Source: Candidatus Thiothrix anitrata
GTDB taxonomy: Bacteria; Pseudomonadota; Gammaproteobacteria; Thiotrichales; Thiotrichaceae
Assembly (NCBI RefSeq): GCF_017901155.1
Contig: NZ_CP072800.1
Span: forward strand, 2,879,283-2,943,282
Direction of reading: 5' to 3'
DNA length: 64,000 bases
Shown here piece after piece: positions 38,830 to 47,605 of this stretch. The first letter of the stretch is position 1, and each line of letters opens with the position of its first letter. Position numbers and translations under genes: made by a program. The notes beneath the pieces are model-generated. The model saw only the letters and a program-made list of their open reading frames with translations. It was not told where the DNA came from and did not search any database.

Positions 38830-41265
38830 TTAATTTTTCAGACGTAAAGAGTTTAAGACAACGACGAGAGAACTGGCGGACATACCAATCGCAGCCATCC
38901 AAGGAGCAACAATACCACTGGCAGCCAAAGGTATCGCGATTACATTGTAGATAATCGTCCAAGCAAAATTTTGTTTGATAATAGTCTGTGTACGTCGTGC
39001 CGTTTTAACTGCAAACGGTAACTGATGTAAATTCTCTGACAGCAATACCATATCCGAACTAGCCTGTGCGAGCTGCGAACCACTTCCCATCGCAATCGAC
39101 ACTGCTGCACCTGCCAACACTGGCGCATCATTCACCCCATCACCAACCATAGCAACCACCGCTCCTTGTGCCTGTTGCTGCTTGAGATAAGCCAATTTAC
39201 CATCGGGTAACTGCCCTCCCAAGGCGTGAGGGATCGCTAACTGCTGTGCAACATGTTCAACCAATGCAGGGGAATCACCACTCAACAGCGTCACATCAAC
39301 ACCCAAACCCTGTAACTCTTGAATCACCGCAGCCGCATCTTTGCGCAACTCATCAGCCAAACCAATACGTGCTAACCAACCATCCTCAGAACCCAAAAAG
39401 ATTTCAGAATGTGTAGCATTCTTGGCTGGTAATTCCGTACTGGGCAGATCTGTACCCACTAATTCACGTACAAAGGTTTGTGTACCAATTCGATAACGTT
39501 TTTGCTGATAAATACCCTTCACGCCACGCCCGGATTCAGCTGTCAAATTCGTAAAAATCGCCGGACTATCGCTCAATTTAATCACTGCATGAGCTACCGG
39601 ATGTTCAGATGCCGTTTCCAAACCCGCAGCAACATGCTTACAAAAACTGCTGGTCGCCGCTCCCAATGTCTTGAAATTAGTCACTTCCAAATGACCATAA
39701 GAAAGCGTACCCGTTTTATCAAAAATCATATGATTAACACGGGCAAGGGTTTCCAAGGCATGACCACGTGTGGTCAACACACCTCTGGAGGTAAGCAGCC
39801 CCGTGGCCGAAGTTAACGCTGTCGGTGTCGCCAAAGAAAACGCGCACGGGCAAGTAATAACCAACACCGACAGAGCAACCCAAAACGCTTCATCAGGGGA
39901 ATGCTGATACCACCAAACAAATACCGCAATTGCCGTCAATAAAATGAGCGGCACAAACCGTGAAGCAACCTTTTCCGCCAGCCGCGCCAACTCCGGTTTT
40001 TCTGCCTGCGCCCGCTCCAATAAGCGGATAATTGAAGCCAATACCGTATTATCACCGACCTTTTCCACTTGCATGGTTAAGGGGCTTTCGATATTCACCG
40101 TACCTCCTACCAGCGCGTCACCCTTGTGTTTTTGACAGGGCAAGCTTTCGCCGGTTAACAGCGATTCATTAGTGCTACTTGCACCATCAATGACCACACC
40201 GTCTGCCGGAACCACCTCACCGGGTTTGATTAACACATAATCGCCACTTTCCAGTTGGCTCACAGGAATCACTTCTTGCACACCATCCCGCACCCGTGTA
40301 GCGGTCGCAGGCATCAGCCGAACCAACTCCTCCGCCACCTGCCCGGCCTTATGACGCGCCGCCATTTCCAGATAACGCCCTGTCAACAGGAAAAACGTAA
40401 ACATGGTAACGGAATCAAAATACACTTCCCCACCACCGGTGAATGTCGCCCAGACACTGGAAGCAAAAGCAATCCCAATTGCCAATGAAACTGGCACATC
40501 CATGCCAAAACGTCCGCTCCGCAAATCACGCCATGCCGAAATGAAAAATACCCGTGCCGAATACAAAACCACAGGAGTTGTCATCACCAGACTGATCCAG
40601 CGCAAAAAATCCCGCATTTCCGTATCCATATCGGAAACCGCACCAATATACATGGCGACAGCGATCATCATGACCTGCATCATACCCAAGCCTGCAATCG
40701 CAATGCGGCGCAACGCGGCTGATTTTTCTTTTTTCTGTAGGGATTCAAGACGACCGGGATCAAACGGATGCGCGTGATAACCGATTTCTGAAATAGCACT
40801 CAACACATCACTCAGGCGGGTCACACTGCTATCCCACACCAAAGTCGCACGATGGGTTGAGTAATTAATACGGAAATCCAAAATGCCCGGCAAACGTTTC
40901 ACGTGATTTTCGTTGAGCCAAACGCAAGCAGCACACACAATTCCCTCTAAGATCAGCGATGCTTCACGAATATTCTCCCCAGTGCCCCGCACAAAGGATT
41001 TTTGCAATTCCGTGGAATCATACACCTGCAACTGGCGCAAAGCGTCAGGCACGAGGTCTTCTGCTTTGGCACTGATTTCTGTACGGAAACGATAATAATC
41101 AGTGAGGTTATTTTCCACAATCGCCTCAGCGACTGCCTTGCAACCAGTACAACACATATCACGCGTGCTGTCGTCAATCATCACCGGATAATGCGCCCCC
41201 GGTGGAATAGGCTGCCCACAATGGAAGCAGTTAACCGAAGCCTCAGAGGGTGACGCTATGCTCAT
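38830..41265 (-). CDS. ccoI: Copper-transporting P1B-type ATPase CcoI/FixI for cbb3 maturation
   Basis: 811 residues. N-terminus has a Cys-rich CFHCGQPIPPG and a heavy-metal domain with CCTGCKAVAEAI and a second CAACVW; the membrane Cu site is CPCAFSLATPTAL; the phosphorylation site is DKTGTLSYG; the hinge is GDGVNDAPVL. The double N-terminal Cys region and location mark CcoI rather than a detox CopA. It moves Cu to the periplasmic side for CuB of the oxidase. The start lies five bases beyond the ccoH stop. Confidence 0.95.
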   Translation of the reverse strand: MSIASPSEASVNCFHCGQPIPPGAHYPVMIDDSTRDMCCTGCKAVAEAIVENNLTDYYRFRTEISAKAEDLVPDALRQLQVYDSTELQKSFVRGTGENIREASLILEGIVCAACVWLNENHVKRLPGILDFRINYSTHRATLVWDSSVTRLSDVLSAISEIGYHAHPFDPGRLESLQKKEKSAALRRIAIAGLGMMQVMMIAVAMYIGAVSDMDTEMRDFLRWISLVMTTPVVLYSARVFFISAWRDLRSGRFGMDVPVSLAIGIAFASSVWATFTGGGEVYFDSVTMFTFFLLTGRYLEMAARHKAGQVAEELVRLMPATATRVRDGVQEVIPVSQLESGDYVLIKPGEVVPADGVVIDGASSTNESLLTGESLPCQKHKGDALVGGTVNIESPLTMQVEKVGDNTVLASIIRLLERAQAEKPELARLAEKVASRFVPLILLTAIAVFVWWYQHSPDEAFWVALSVLVITCPCAFSLATPTALTSATGLLTSRGVLTTRGHALETLARVNHMIFDKTGTLSYGHLEVTNFKTLGAATSSFCKHVAAGLETASEHPVAHAVIKLSDSPAIFTNLTAESGRGVKGIYQQKRYRIGTQTFVRELVGTDLPSTELPAKNATHSEIFLGSEDGWLARIGLADELRKDAAAVIQELQGLGVDVTLLSGDSPALVEHVAQQLAIPHALGGQLPDGKLAYLKQQQAQGAVVAMVGDGVNDAPVLAGAAVSIAMGSGSQLAQASSDMVLLSENLHQLPFAVKTARRTQTIIKQNFAWTIIYNVIAIPLAASGIVAPWMAAIGMSASSLVVVLNSLRLKN

Positions 41266-41270
41266 CGGGC

Positions 41271-42083
41271 TTACCGAACCTCCTCAACCCAAGTATCACT
41301 CTTAGCCTCGTGAAATTCGTCATCTCGCGTCACTACCAAGACCATATTCCAAGTGCCCGGCGCAGGTAAGCTCACTGGCAATTCATAAGTACCGGGAATA
41401 CTTTCCAGTAATACAAACTTTTGATCCAACTCTTTTTTAGAAGGGCGTAAAAATGATAGTTGCACCGCAGCACCTGTAATAGGTTGGGCATTTTTATCTT
41501 CCACCCGAATACGGAACACGCTGGGCTGATTAACATAGGGTTTAGTTAACCAACCCTCACTCAACCGCCAACCACGTTCACTTTGTATCCGCAGTTGAGA
41601 CAAGTAATTGTTATACTCGGCGTATTGCTTCTGGAAATTATTCGAAACTGTTCCCGGAAAACTAGAGGTAACATTCTGTGCACTTTCACGACGCGGCTCT
41701 GGTAAAAAACGCTTCACAAAATCTGCACTGGCACCCGTAGTAGCTAAAGTAATAATGGTCGCATCCACCATCGCCAATATCAGGAAAAAGCCGAGAAGAA
41801 CACCGACTGCCCAATGAAAACGTCCACCGCGCTCATCACGATTCGTGATAACGATACCTAACACTACTGCGGTCATCGTGTAAAAACCGAAATGAATGGC
41901 AAACACATCCAAACCCGGCCAATGCATAATTGCTAAAGGGATGTAAACACCCTGCACAGCCAGTATCGCCAACAACGCGGATAACTTTCCGGGACGCTTT
42001 AAGCCCTTGTAGAACAGGAAGAAGAAGGATGCTGAAATCAGCACCCCGACAGCCAGCGTCAACGCAATATTTTGATGTTCCAT
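41271..42083 (-). CDS. ccoH: FixH/CcoH family protein with extra N-terminal membrane domain
   Basis: The C-terminal ~160 residues match FixH/CcoH: a membrane helix, then a periplasmic domain with GWRLSEGWLTKPYVNQPSVFRIRVEDKNAQPITGAAVQLSFLRPS and PGTYELPVSLPAPGTWNMVL. Ahead of this are about 100 residues with three further hydrophobic helices (MEHQNIALTLAVGVLISASF ... HFGFYTMTAVVLGIVIT), so the 270-residue product is much longer than the usual ~150-170. The ATG follows AAGGTGAC. CcoH stays with the finished oxidase and aids CcoN stability. The role of the extra helices is unknown. Confidence 0.85.
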   Translation of the reverse strand: MEHQNIALTLAVGVLISASFFFLFYKGLKRPGKLSALLAILAVQGVYIPLAIMHWPGLDVFAIHFGFYTMTAVVLGIVITNRDERGGRFHWAVGVLLGFFLILAMVDATIITLATTGASADFVKRFLPEPRRESAQNVTSSFPGTVSNNFQKQYAEYNNYLSQLRIQSERGWRLSEGWLTKPYVNQPSVFRIRVEDKNAQPITGAAVQLSFLRPSKKELDQKFVLLESIPGTYELPVSLPAPGTWNMVLVVTRDDEFHEAKSDTWVEEVR

Positions 42084-42103
42084 GTCACCTTCGTGGTATT
42101 ACC

Positions 42104-43510
42104 TTACGGCGTAATAAAGTGGGACGGAATGATCACAGACTCTTTAACCTTGCCTTCCAACGGCGTAAGCCTGAATTGGAACTCACGATTTTTCTGTGTA
42201 TCATCAGGCGGCACAGTATAACGAATTTTGGCAAGGATGCGTATACTGCTATCCGGCTTAAGCTGAATATCACTAAACTGCCCTAACTCCAATTCCGCAC
42301 CGGGGAAATTATCTATCACCAATTGATAGCGACCCGCCTCCATGGACTTATTATTCACTTTTACTTCAAAACTGTTTTGAATACGACCATCCGATAACTG
42401 TACAAATAACGGACTGCGAATTTGCACTGCCGTTACTTCCAGTAACTTGCTATTACCGATGCTCCATACCAAATAAATCGTAGCTAATAATGTCGCCAAA
42501 CCATAACCCACGGTACGCAACTTCAGCACCTTGGTTTTTTTACCCTCTAAACCGTGCTCAGAAGTGTAACGGATTAAACCCCGTTCCCAACCTTGCTTAT
42601 CCATAATGCCATCACAGGCATCAATGCATAAAGCGCAATGAATACAACCGATTTGTAAACCCTTACGAATATCCACCCCTGTCGGACATACCTGCACACA
42701 CAAACCACAATCCACACAGTCACCATGACCTGCCGATTGACGTGCCTGCTGGTCACGCATGTCTTTAATCGGTTTCACACGCCCGGTACTACCCTCACCA
42801 CGCTTCGCATCATAAGAAACAATTACCGTATCTTGGTCAAACATGACGCTTTGGAAACGTGAATACGGACACATATGCAAACAAACATGCTCTTTTGCCC
42901 AACCTGCCGTCAAATAGGTGGTGCTCATCAGAATAATTGCCGTACCGTACATAGCTGATGGCGCAGTACCGGTAAAAAAGGCAGTCGTCAATTCAAAAGC
43001 ATCACCCCAATACAGCGCGAAACTGATCCCAGTCCACAAAGCCAGTGCTAACCAAGACAAGTGTGTTAAACCTTTTTTCAGAATTTTTTCAGCATTCCAA
43101 GGCTGTTTATCCAAACGTAAACGTGCAACACGATCGCCTTGAATGAATTTTTCAAAGAAACGAAAAGCGTCAGTCCACAACGTTTGGAAGCAGAAATAAC
43201 CGCAAAAAACACGCCCAAATAATGTGGTAACAAAAAACAACAGCACCGCCGCCAAAAATAATAATGCCGTTAACCAAAAAATGTCTTGGGCGTGCATCAC
43301 CAAATCAAAAATATAGTAACGTCGCCCCGGAATATCAAACAACACCGCCTGATCAGGACCAACAGCACGCTCCCAACGTAGCCAAGGCAATAAGAAAAAC
43401 ACCGCGTAGGCGAATACTAAAATCGCCGTCTTAGCATTACGAAAACGCCCCTCAACCGAACGAGGTTGCAGAGTGGATTTAGGTTCAATAACTGCTTCAG
43501 TTTTCATCAT
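42104..43510 (-). CDS. ccoG: cbb3 oxidase accessory ferredoxin-like protein CcoG
   Basis: 468 residues with about five membrane helices and two cytosolic 4Fe-4S motifs: CVDCGLCVQVCPTG and CIHCALCIDACD. Family C-terminal domain (IgG-like periplasmic fold) ends the protein. CcoG is considered a Cu(II) reductase that helps deliver copper to the oxidase. It is the first assembly gene, about 130 bases and one terminator downstream of ccoP, so it probably has its own promoter; no FNR box was seen in that gap. Confidence 0.95.
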   Translation of the reverse strand: MMKTEAVIEPKSTLQPRSVEGRFRNAKTAILVFAYAVFFLLPWLRWERAVGPDQAVLFDIPGRRYYIFDLVMHAQDIFWLTALLFLAAVLLFFVTTLFGRVFCGYFCFQTLWTDAFRFFEKFIQGDRVARLRLDKQPWNAEKILKKGLTHLSWLALALWTGISFALYWGDAFELTTAFFTGTAPSAMYGTAIILMSTTYLTAGWAKEHVCLHMCPYSRFQSVMFDQDTVIVSYDAKRGEGSTGRVKPIKDMRDQQARQSAGHGDCVDCGLCVQVCPTGVDIRKGLQIGCIHCALCIDACDGIMDKQGWERGLIRYTSEHGLEGKKTKVLKLRTVGYGLATLLATIYLVWSIGNSKLLEVTAVQIRSPLFVQLSDGRIQNSFEVKVNNKSMEAGRYQLVIDNFPGAELELGQFSDIQLKPDSSIRILAKIRYTVPPDDTQKNREFQFRLTPLEGKVKESVIIPSHFITP

Positions 43511-43593
43511 TCGTGGTATCCCATCACGCTATTCATGGAGTGCATCATACGTGAGTGTATGCTTTTTACTTTGCGTATGCTCAAAATAACGCA

Positions 43594-43620
43594 AAAAGGC
43601 CGGGATAAACCCGGCCTTTT
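43594..43620 (-). terminator. Bidirectional rho-independent terminator between ccoP and ccoG
   Basis: AAAAGGCCGGG and CCCGGCCTTTT form an 11-bp stem with a 5-base loop; T runs are present on both strands. It lies 24 bases after the ccoP stop and separates structural genes from assembly genes. Confidence 0.85.
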
Positions 43621-43643
43621 CAAAATCACCGCAATAACTAAAG

Positions 43644-44588
43644 TTACTGTGCAGTTTCAGATGACATTTGCTGCAAATAAGCCGTCAATACCTTAATTTC
43701 GGTATCAGACAGATTACGACCATCCTTACCAAAAACGGGCATTTGACGCTTAACACCGTTATGAATTACCGCTTTAACGGCATCCAATTTTGCTTGTGTT
43801 GTTTCAGCCGCTGGCAAATTAGCAACAGTCCAAATTTTATCAGTCAGGTTAGCAGCACCTTGCGCGTACATACCCTTACCTTCGCTGGTATGGCACATAT
43901 AGCAACCGCCCGTTTCACCTTGGAAGATTTTCTGACCTTCAGCAACAGCGGCTGCATCAGCTTCTTCACCTGACAGGCTCAACACGTAGCTAGCCACTTG
44001 AGTGAGTTGCGTCTCATCAAACGTCTTGCTGAAAGCAGGCATGTAACCCAGACGACCATTACGAATCGTAGTTTCGATAGTCTGAGTATCACCACCCCAC
44101 AACCAGTCATCATCTACTAGGTTAGGGTACATACCAACTACGCCCTGACCACCAGACTGATGGCAAGCCGCACAGTTGTCACCGAACATACCAACGCCGT
44201 AAGAACGCACGAAAGCAGACATATCCGCATCAGCAGCAATCTGCTCATAAGTGGCAGCACCCACTTTTTCCAGATATTCTTTTTGCTTCAGTGCAGACTC
44301 GCCATTCTGCATGTCGTGGGCTAACAGTGCACGCATATTCCAGTGCGTGGTTTTCTCTTCGCCCGCATCGGTTTTATAGGTAATCTCGTTACCCACACCT
44401 TTCAGATAGCTTTTACCGATTGGCCAAGAAGGATACATAATCCAATAAACAATCGCGAAGATGATCGTGCCATAGAACGTCCACAACCACCAACGTGGTA
44501 ATGGATTGTTAAATTCTTGTAGCGTTTCATCCCAAACGTGTCCGGTAGTTTCCGCGCCGGTTAACGGGTCTTTTACAGGAGTAGCCAT
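43644..44588 (-). CDS. ccoP: cbb3-type cytochrome c oxidase subunit III (dihaem)
   Basis: 314 residues: two N-terminal helices region (WWLWTFYGTIIFAIVYWIMYPSWP) followed by two c-type cytochrome domains with CAACH (about residue 139) and CYMCH (about 229). Carries electrons from donor cytochromes to CcoO. Starts two bases after ccoQ and ends before a strong terminator. Confidence 0.96.
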   Translation of the reverse strand: MATPVKDPLTGAETTGHVWDETLQEFNNPLPRWWLWTFYGTIIFAIVYWIMYPSWPIGKSYLKGVGNEITYKTDAGEEKTTHWNMRALLAHDMQNGESALKQKEYLEKVGAATYEQIAADADMSAFVRSYGVGMFGDNCAACHQSGGQGVVGMYPNLVDDDWLWGGDTQTIETTIRNGRLGYMPAFSKTFDETQLTQVASYVLSLSGEEADAAAVAEGQKIFQGETGGCYMCHTSEGKGMYAQGAANLTDKIWTVANLPAAETTQAKLDAVKAVIHNGVKRQMPVFGKDGRNLSDTEIKVLTAYLQQMSSETAQ

Positions 44589-44590
44589 AA

Positions 44591-44815
44591 CTATTTCTCA
44601 CCTTTAGCTTGGGCAGCTTCCGCAGCTTTTACCCTACGATCAGCATCGTCTTCGTCCATCAGCGGCATATTGCGATACGACTCAAGCCGCTCGCTACGTT
44701 TCCGACTGGAATAAACATAAATGACGATGCCGACATAGGTGGTGAAAAAAATCAACAGTGCCACAGTCTTGCTATTACCCAGATCTAATATCCATGTCCA
44801 GAGTTCTGTCAGCAT
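44591..44815 (-). CDS. ccoQ: cbb3-type oxidase subunit CcoQ
   Basis: 74 residues with one transmembrane helix (VALLIFFTTYVGIVIYVYS) and a charged cytosolic tail with MPLMDEDD, typical of CcoQ/FixQ. AGGTGAG lies before the ATG. It stabilises the association of CcoP with the core. Located between ccoO and ccoP as usual. Confidence 0.93.
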   Translation of the reverse strand: MLTELWTWILDLGNSKTVALLIFFTTYVGIVIYVYSSRKRSERLESYRNMPLMDEDDADRRVKAAEAAQAKGEK

Positions 44816-44862
44816 TTGATTCTCACCTCACTAGCAGGAAAGCCACTATCCAGTAGCACAAA

Positions 44863-45621
44863 TTAACGGAATTGGATGAAGTGATCTTCATCGAATTTGC
44901 TGAAATCAACCATCGTACCCAGCACTTGCAGGTAAGCGACTAGCGCGTCCATCTCACTGATATTGGATGGATTACCGTCGTAATTGCCTGCTTTAGCCTG
45001 TGCGGTCAGATTGGCCTCCGCCTGATTAATGTCTAATTTCTTAGCCACATCTTCACCAAACCGCTTCACGTTATCTTCGTATTCAACCGTGGTTTGCGAA
45101 TAAGGCACGCCCACACGCTTCAACGCAATCATACGACCCTGAAGATCAGACAAATCCAAGTCCGTGGTTTGTAACCAAGGATAGTTAGGCATAATGGATT
45201 CTGGTACAACCGAACGTGGTGCAATTAAATGCTGAACCTGCCATTCATTGGAGTACTTGCCACCGACACGCGCCAAATCTGGACCAGTACGCTTGGAACC
45301 CCATTGGAATGGGTGATCGTACTTGGATTCAGCCGCCAGTGAATAGTGACCATAGCGCAGGTCTTCATCACGGAACGGACGAATCATCTGGGAGTGGCAA
45401 GTATAGCAACCTTCACGAATGTAAATGTCACGACCACGTTGCTCCAACGGTGTATAAGGACGGATAACTTCAAGACCTGTTACCGGGTCTTTAACATCCT
45501 CAACCGTTTCATTAATGTAATGCAACGGCACAATCTCAACCAAACCACCGATACTAATCGCCACCAACGTCAGGACAATTAACATCCCAGAGTTCGTTTC
45601 GATACTTTCATGTTTAAACAT
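44863..45621 (-). CDS. ccoO: cbb3-type cytochrome c oxidase subunit II (monohaem)
   Basis: 252 residues: N-terminal anchor ([18 protein letters not shown]) and a periplasmic c-type cytochrome with [12 protein letters not shown] (about residue 72) and axial Met in [10 protein letters not shown]. Accepts electrons from CcoP and passes them to CcoN. Starts 18 bases after the ccoN stop behind GGGAGAG. Confidence 0.97.
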   Translation of the reverse strand: MFKHESIETNSGMLIVLTLVAISIGGLVEIVPLHYINETVEDVKDPVTGLEVIRPYTPLEQRGRDIYIREGCYTCHSQMIRPFRDEDLRYGHYSLAAESKYDHPFQWGSKRTGPDLARVGGKYSNEWQVQHLIAPRSVVPESIMPNYPWLQTTDLDLSDLQGRMIALKRVGVPYSQTTVEYEDNVKRFGEDVAKKLDINQAEANLTAQAKAGNYDGNPSNISEMDALVAYLQVLGTMVDFSKFDEDHFIQFR

Positions 45622-45639
45622 ATCTCAACTCTCCCTTAA

Positions 45640-47085
45640 TTACGCTTTAGCCGCAGCAGCAACAGAAACCCCTGCTTCTTGCTTGGCACGTGTGATGGTC
45701 ATATAAATGTTATAAGCCATGACGAACATACCCGACAGGAAGAACAAGCCGCCAACTGCACGCGCAACTAACGGGCCATGCATAAAGGCAACGGTTTCAA
45801 CGAAGGTGTACGCCAAGTTACCGTATTCATCAAAGGCACGCAGCATCAAACCTTGACCGATTCCAGATACCCACAACGCAGTGATGTACAGGATAGTCCC
45901 GATGGTCGCGAGGAAGAAGTGAGTGTAAACCAGTTGTGTACTGTACAAAGTTGTATTCCACAAACGCGGAATCATGTGATAGAAGGACGCAATAGAGATC
46001 ATAGCAACCCAACCCAGTGCGCCGGAGTGTACGTGACCAACAGTCCAGTCAGTGTAATGTGACAATGCATTAACACTCTTCAGTGACATCATCGGCCCTT
46101 CAAAAGTGGACATACCATAGAAAGCCAATGCAGTAATCATGAACATCATGATAGGGTCAGTACGCAATTTATCCCATGCACCAGAAAGTGTCATGATACC
46201 GTTGATCATACCACCCCAAGATGGCATCAACAGCAGGATAGAGAAAGTCGCTGCCAAGGTAGAAGTCCAGTCAGGGATAGCTGTCCAGTGCAGATGGTGA
46301 GTACCTACCCACATGTACATAAAGCTCAACGCCCAGAAGTGGATAATCGACAAACGGTAAGAGTAAACCGGACGACCCGCCTGCTTAGGCACGAAATAGT
46401 ACATCATCCCCAAGAATGCCGCTGTCAGGAAGAAACCTACCGCATTGTGACCGTACCACCATTGCGTCATTGCATCCTGTGCACCGGAGAACAAACTGTA
46501 AGAAGTCGCAGAAGTCAGACTAACCGGCACAGCCAAGTTATTGAAGATGTGTAATAGCGCAGTCGCCAAAATGAACGACATGTAGAACCAGTTAGCCACA
46601 TAAATGTGTGGTTGGTTACGACGCACCAGCGTGGTAGTGAAAATTAAGAAATAAATCACCCAAACCACAGTAATCGCGATGTCAACAAACCAAACCGGCT
46701 CAGCGTATTCACGACCTTGAGTGAAGCCTTGCAGATACAGCAAACCCGCAACCAAAACCGATAAGTTCCAACCCCAGAACGTAAAGTTAGGCCAGAAAGT
46801 ACCGCCCGCTAACCGTACTTGACAGGTACGTTGAATAACATAGTAAGAAGTCGCAAACAGTGCATTACCACCGAAACCAAAAATCACACCACTGGTATGC
46901 AATGGACGTAAGCGTCCAAAGGTAATCTGAGCAATATCAAAGTTCAAAAAAGGCCATGCCAATTCTGACGCGATGTAAACCCCAGCAGACATGCCAAGGA
47001 TACCCCAGATAATCGAAGCAATCGCGAATTTCTTCACGATATCGTAATTGTATTGCTCCGATGAGAGTGCAGCACTATGAGCCAT
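45640..47085 (-). CDS. ccoN: cbb3-type cytochrome c oxidase subunit I
   Basis: 481 residues and about twelve helices. Catalytic subunit that reduces O2 with high affinity and pumps protons. Haem and CuB ligands are seen in [59 protein letters not shown] and [12 protein letters not shown]. First gene of ccoNOQP; a near-consensus FNR box with a suitably placed -10 lies about 145 bases upstream. High-affinity oxidase suggests microaerobic growth. Confidence 0.97.
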   Translation of the reverse strand: MAHSAALSSEQYNYDIVKKFAIASIIWGILGMSAGVYIASELAWPFLNFDIAQITFGRLRPLHTSGVIFGFGGNALFATSYYVIQRTCQVRLAGGTFWPNFTFWGWNLSVLVAGLLYLQGFTQGREYAEPVWFVDIAITVVWVIYFLIFTTTLVRRNQPHIYVANWFYMSFILATALLHIFNNLAVPVSLTSATSYSLFSGAQDAMTQWWYGHNAVGFFLTAAFLGMMYYFVPKQAGRPVYSYRLSIIHFWALSFMYMWVGTHHLHWTAIPDWTSTLAATFSILLLMPSWGGMINGIMTLSGAWDKLRTDPIMMFMITALAFYGMSTFEGPMMSLKSVNALSHYTDWTVGHVHSGALGWVAMISIASFYHMIPRLWNTTLYSTQLVYTHFFLATIGTILYITALWVSGIGQGLMLRAFDEYGNLAYTFVETVAFMHGPLVARAVGGLFFLSGMFVMAYNIYMTITRAKQEAGVSVAAAAKA

Positions 47086-47200
47086 CGTATGCCCTCAAGT
47101 AACAAGATTGAAGATTGAAAAGTTGTATAGCTCGGCAAGCATACAGCAAAAAACCACTTAAGAAAACGTTAATACTGCGCGAAAACACACACTCCGTTGG

Positions 47201-47241
47201 GGTATATAGGACATCGCCCAGCCTAATTTGACCTAGATCAA
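47201..47241 (-). promoter_or_regulatory. FNR box and -10 region of the ccoNOQP promoter
   Basis: TTGATCTAGGTCAA on the minus strand (47241-47228) differs from the FNR consensus TTGAT-4-ATCAA at one base. TATATACC at 47208-47201 follows at the distance of a class II activated promoter (box centre near -41). The box overlaps the stop codon of dgkA. The FNR-like regulator encoded at 6176-6877 has the matching recognition helix. Confidence 0.75.
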
Positions 47242-47597
47242 GAAAGCATGAAAATCCAAATCAAAATTGCATTTAAAATCGCCAAAGTAACCGCAGCAGA
47301 CCCCATATCTTTGGCACGTCCTGAGAGTTTATGAGGCTCCATTCCGGTACGATCCACCACCGCCTCCACCGCAGAATTCAACAACTCCACGATCAACAGC
47401 AGCAAAATACTGCCTATCATTAAAGCTTTTTCCACACCGTTTTCGCCAAACCATAAAGCCAGTGGGATGGCAAGAATAATTAACCACACTTCTTGGCGAA
47501 ACGCTTCTTCGTGCTTATAGGCGGCACGGAAGCCTTGCCATGAATATTGGGCTGCTTTGATGATTCGGGTGAGTCCGGTATTACCGCTGTAAGCCAT
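47238..47597 (-). CDS. dgkA: Diacylglycerol kinase
   Basis: 119 residues with three membrane helices; phosphorylates diacylglycerol to phosphatidic acid in the inner membrane, recycling lipid from envelope sugar synthesis. The signature IVELLNSAVEAVVDRTG with the catalytic Glu is intact, and an amphipathic N-terminus precedes it. AGGA lies seven bases before the ATG. It starts eight bases after the res-like gene and its stop codon overlaps the FNR box of the next operon. Confidence 0.95.
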   Translation of the reverse strand: MAYSGNTGLTRIIKAAQYSWQGFRAAYKHEEAFRQEVWLIILAIPLALWFGENGVEKALMIGSILLLLIVELLNSAVEAVVDRTGMEPHKLSGRAKDMGSAAVTLAILNAILIWIFMLS

Positions 47598-47605
47598 GTG
47601 TGTTC

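Noticed and set aside
43511-43593. Second FNR box ahead of ccoG
   Set aside because: No TTGAT-4-ATCAA-like sequence is present between the terminator and the ccoG start.
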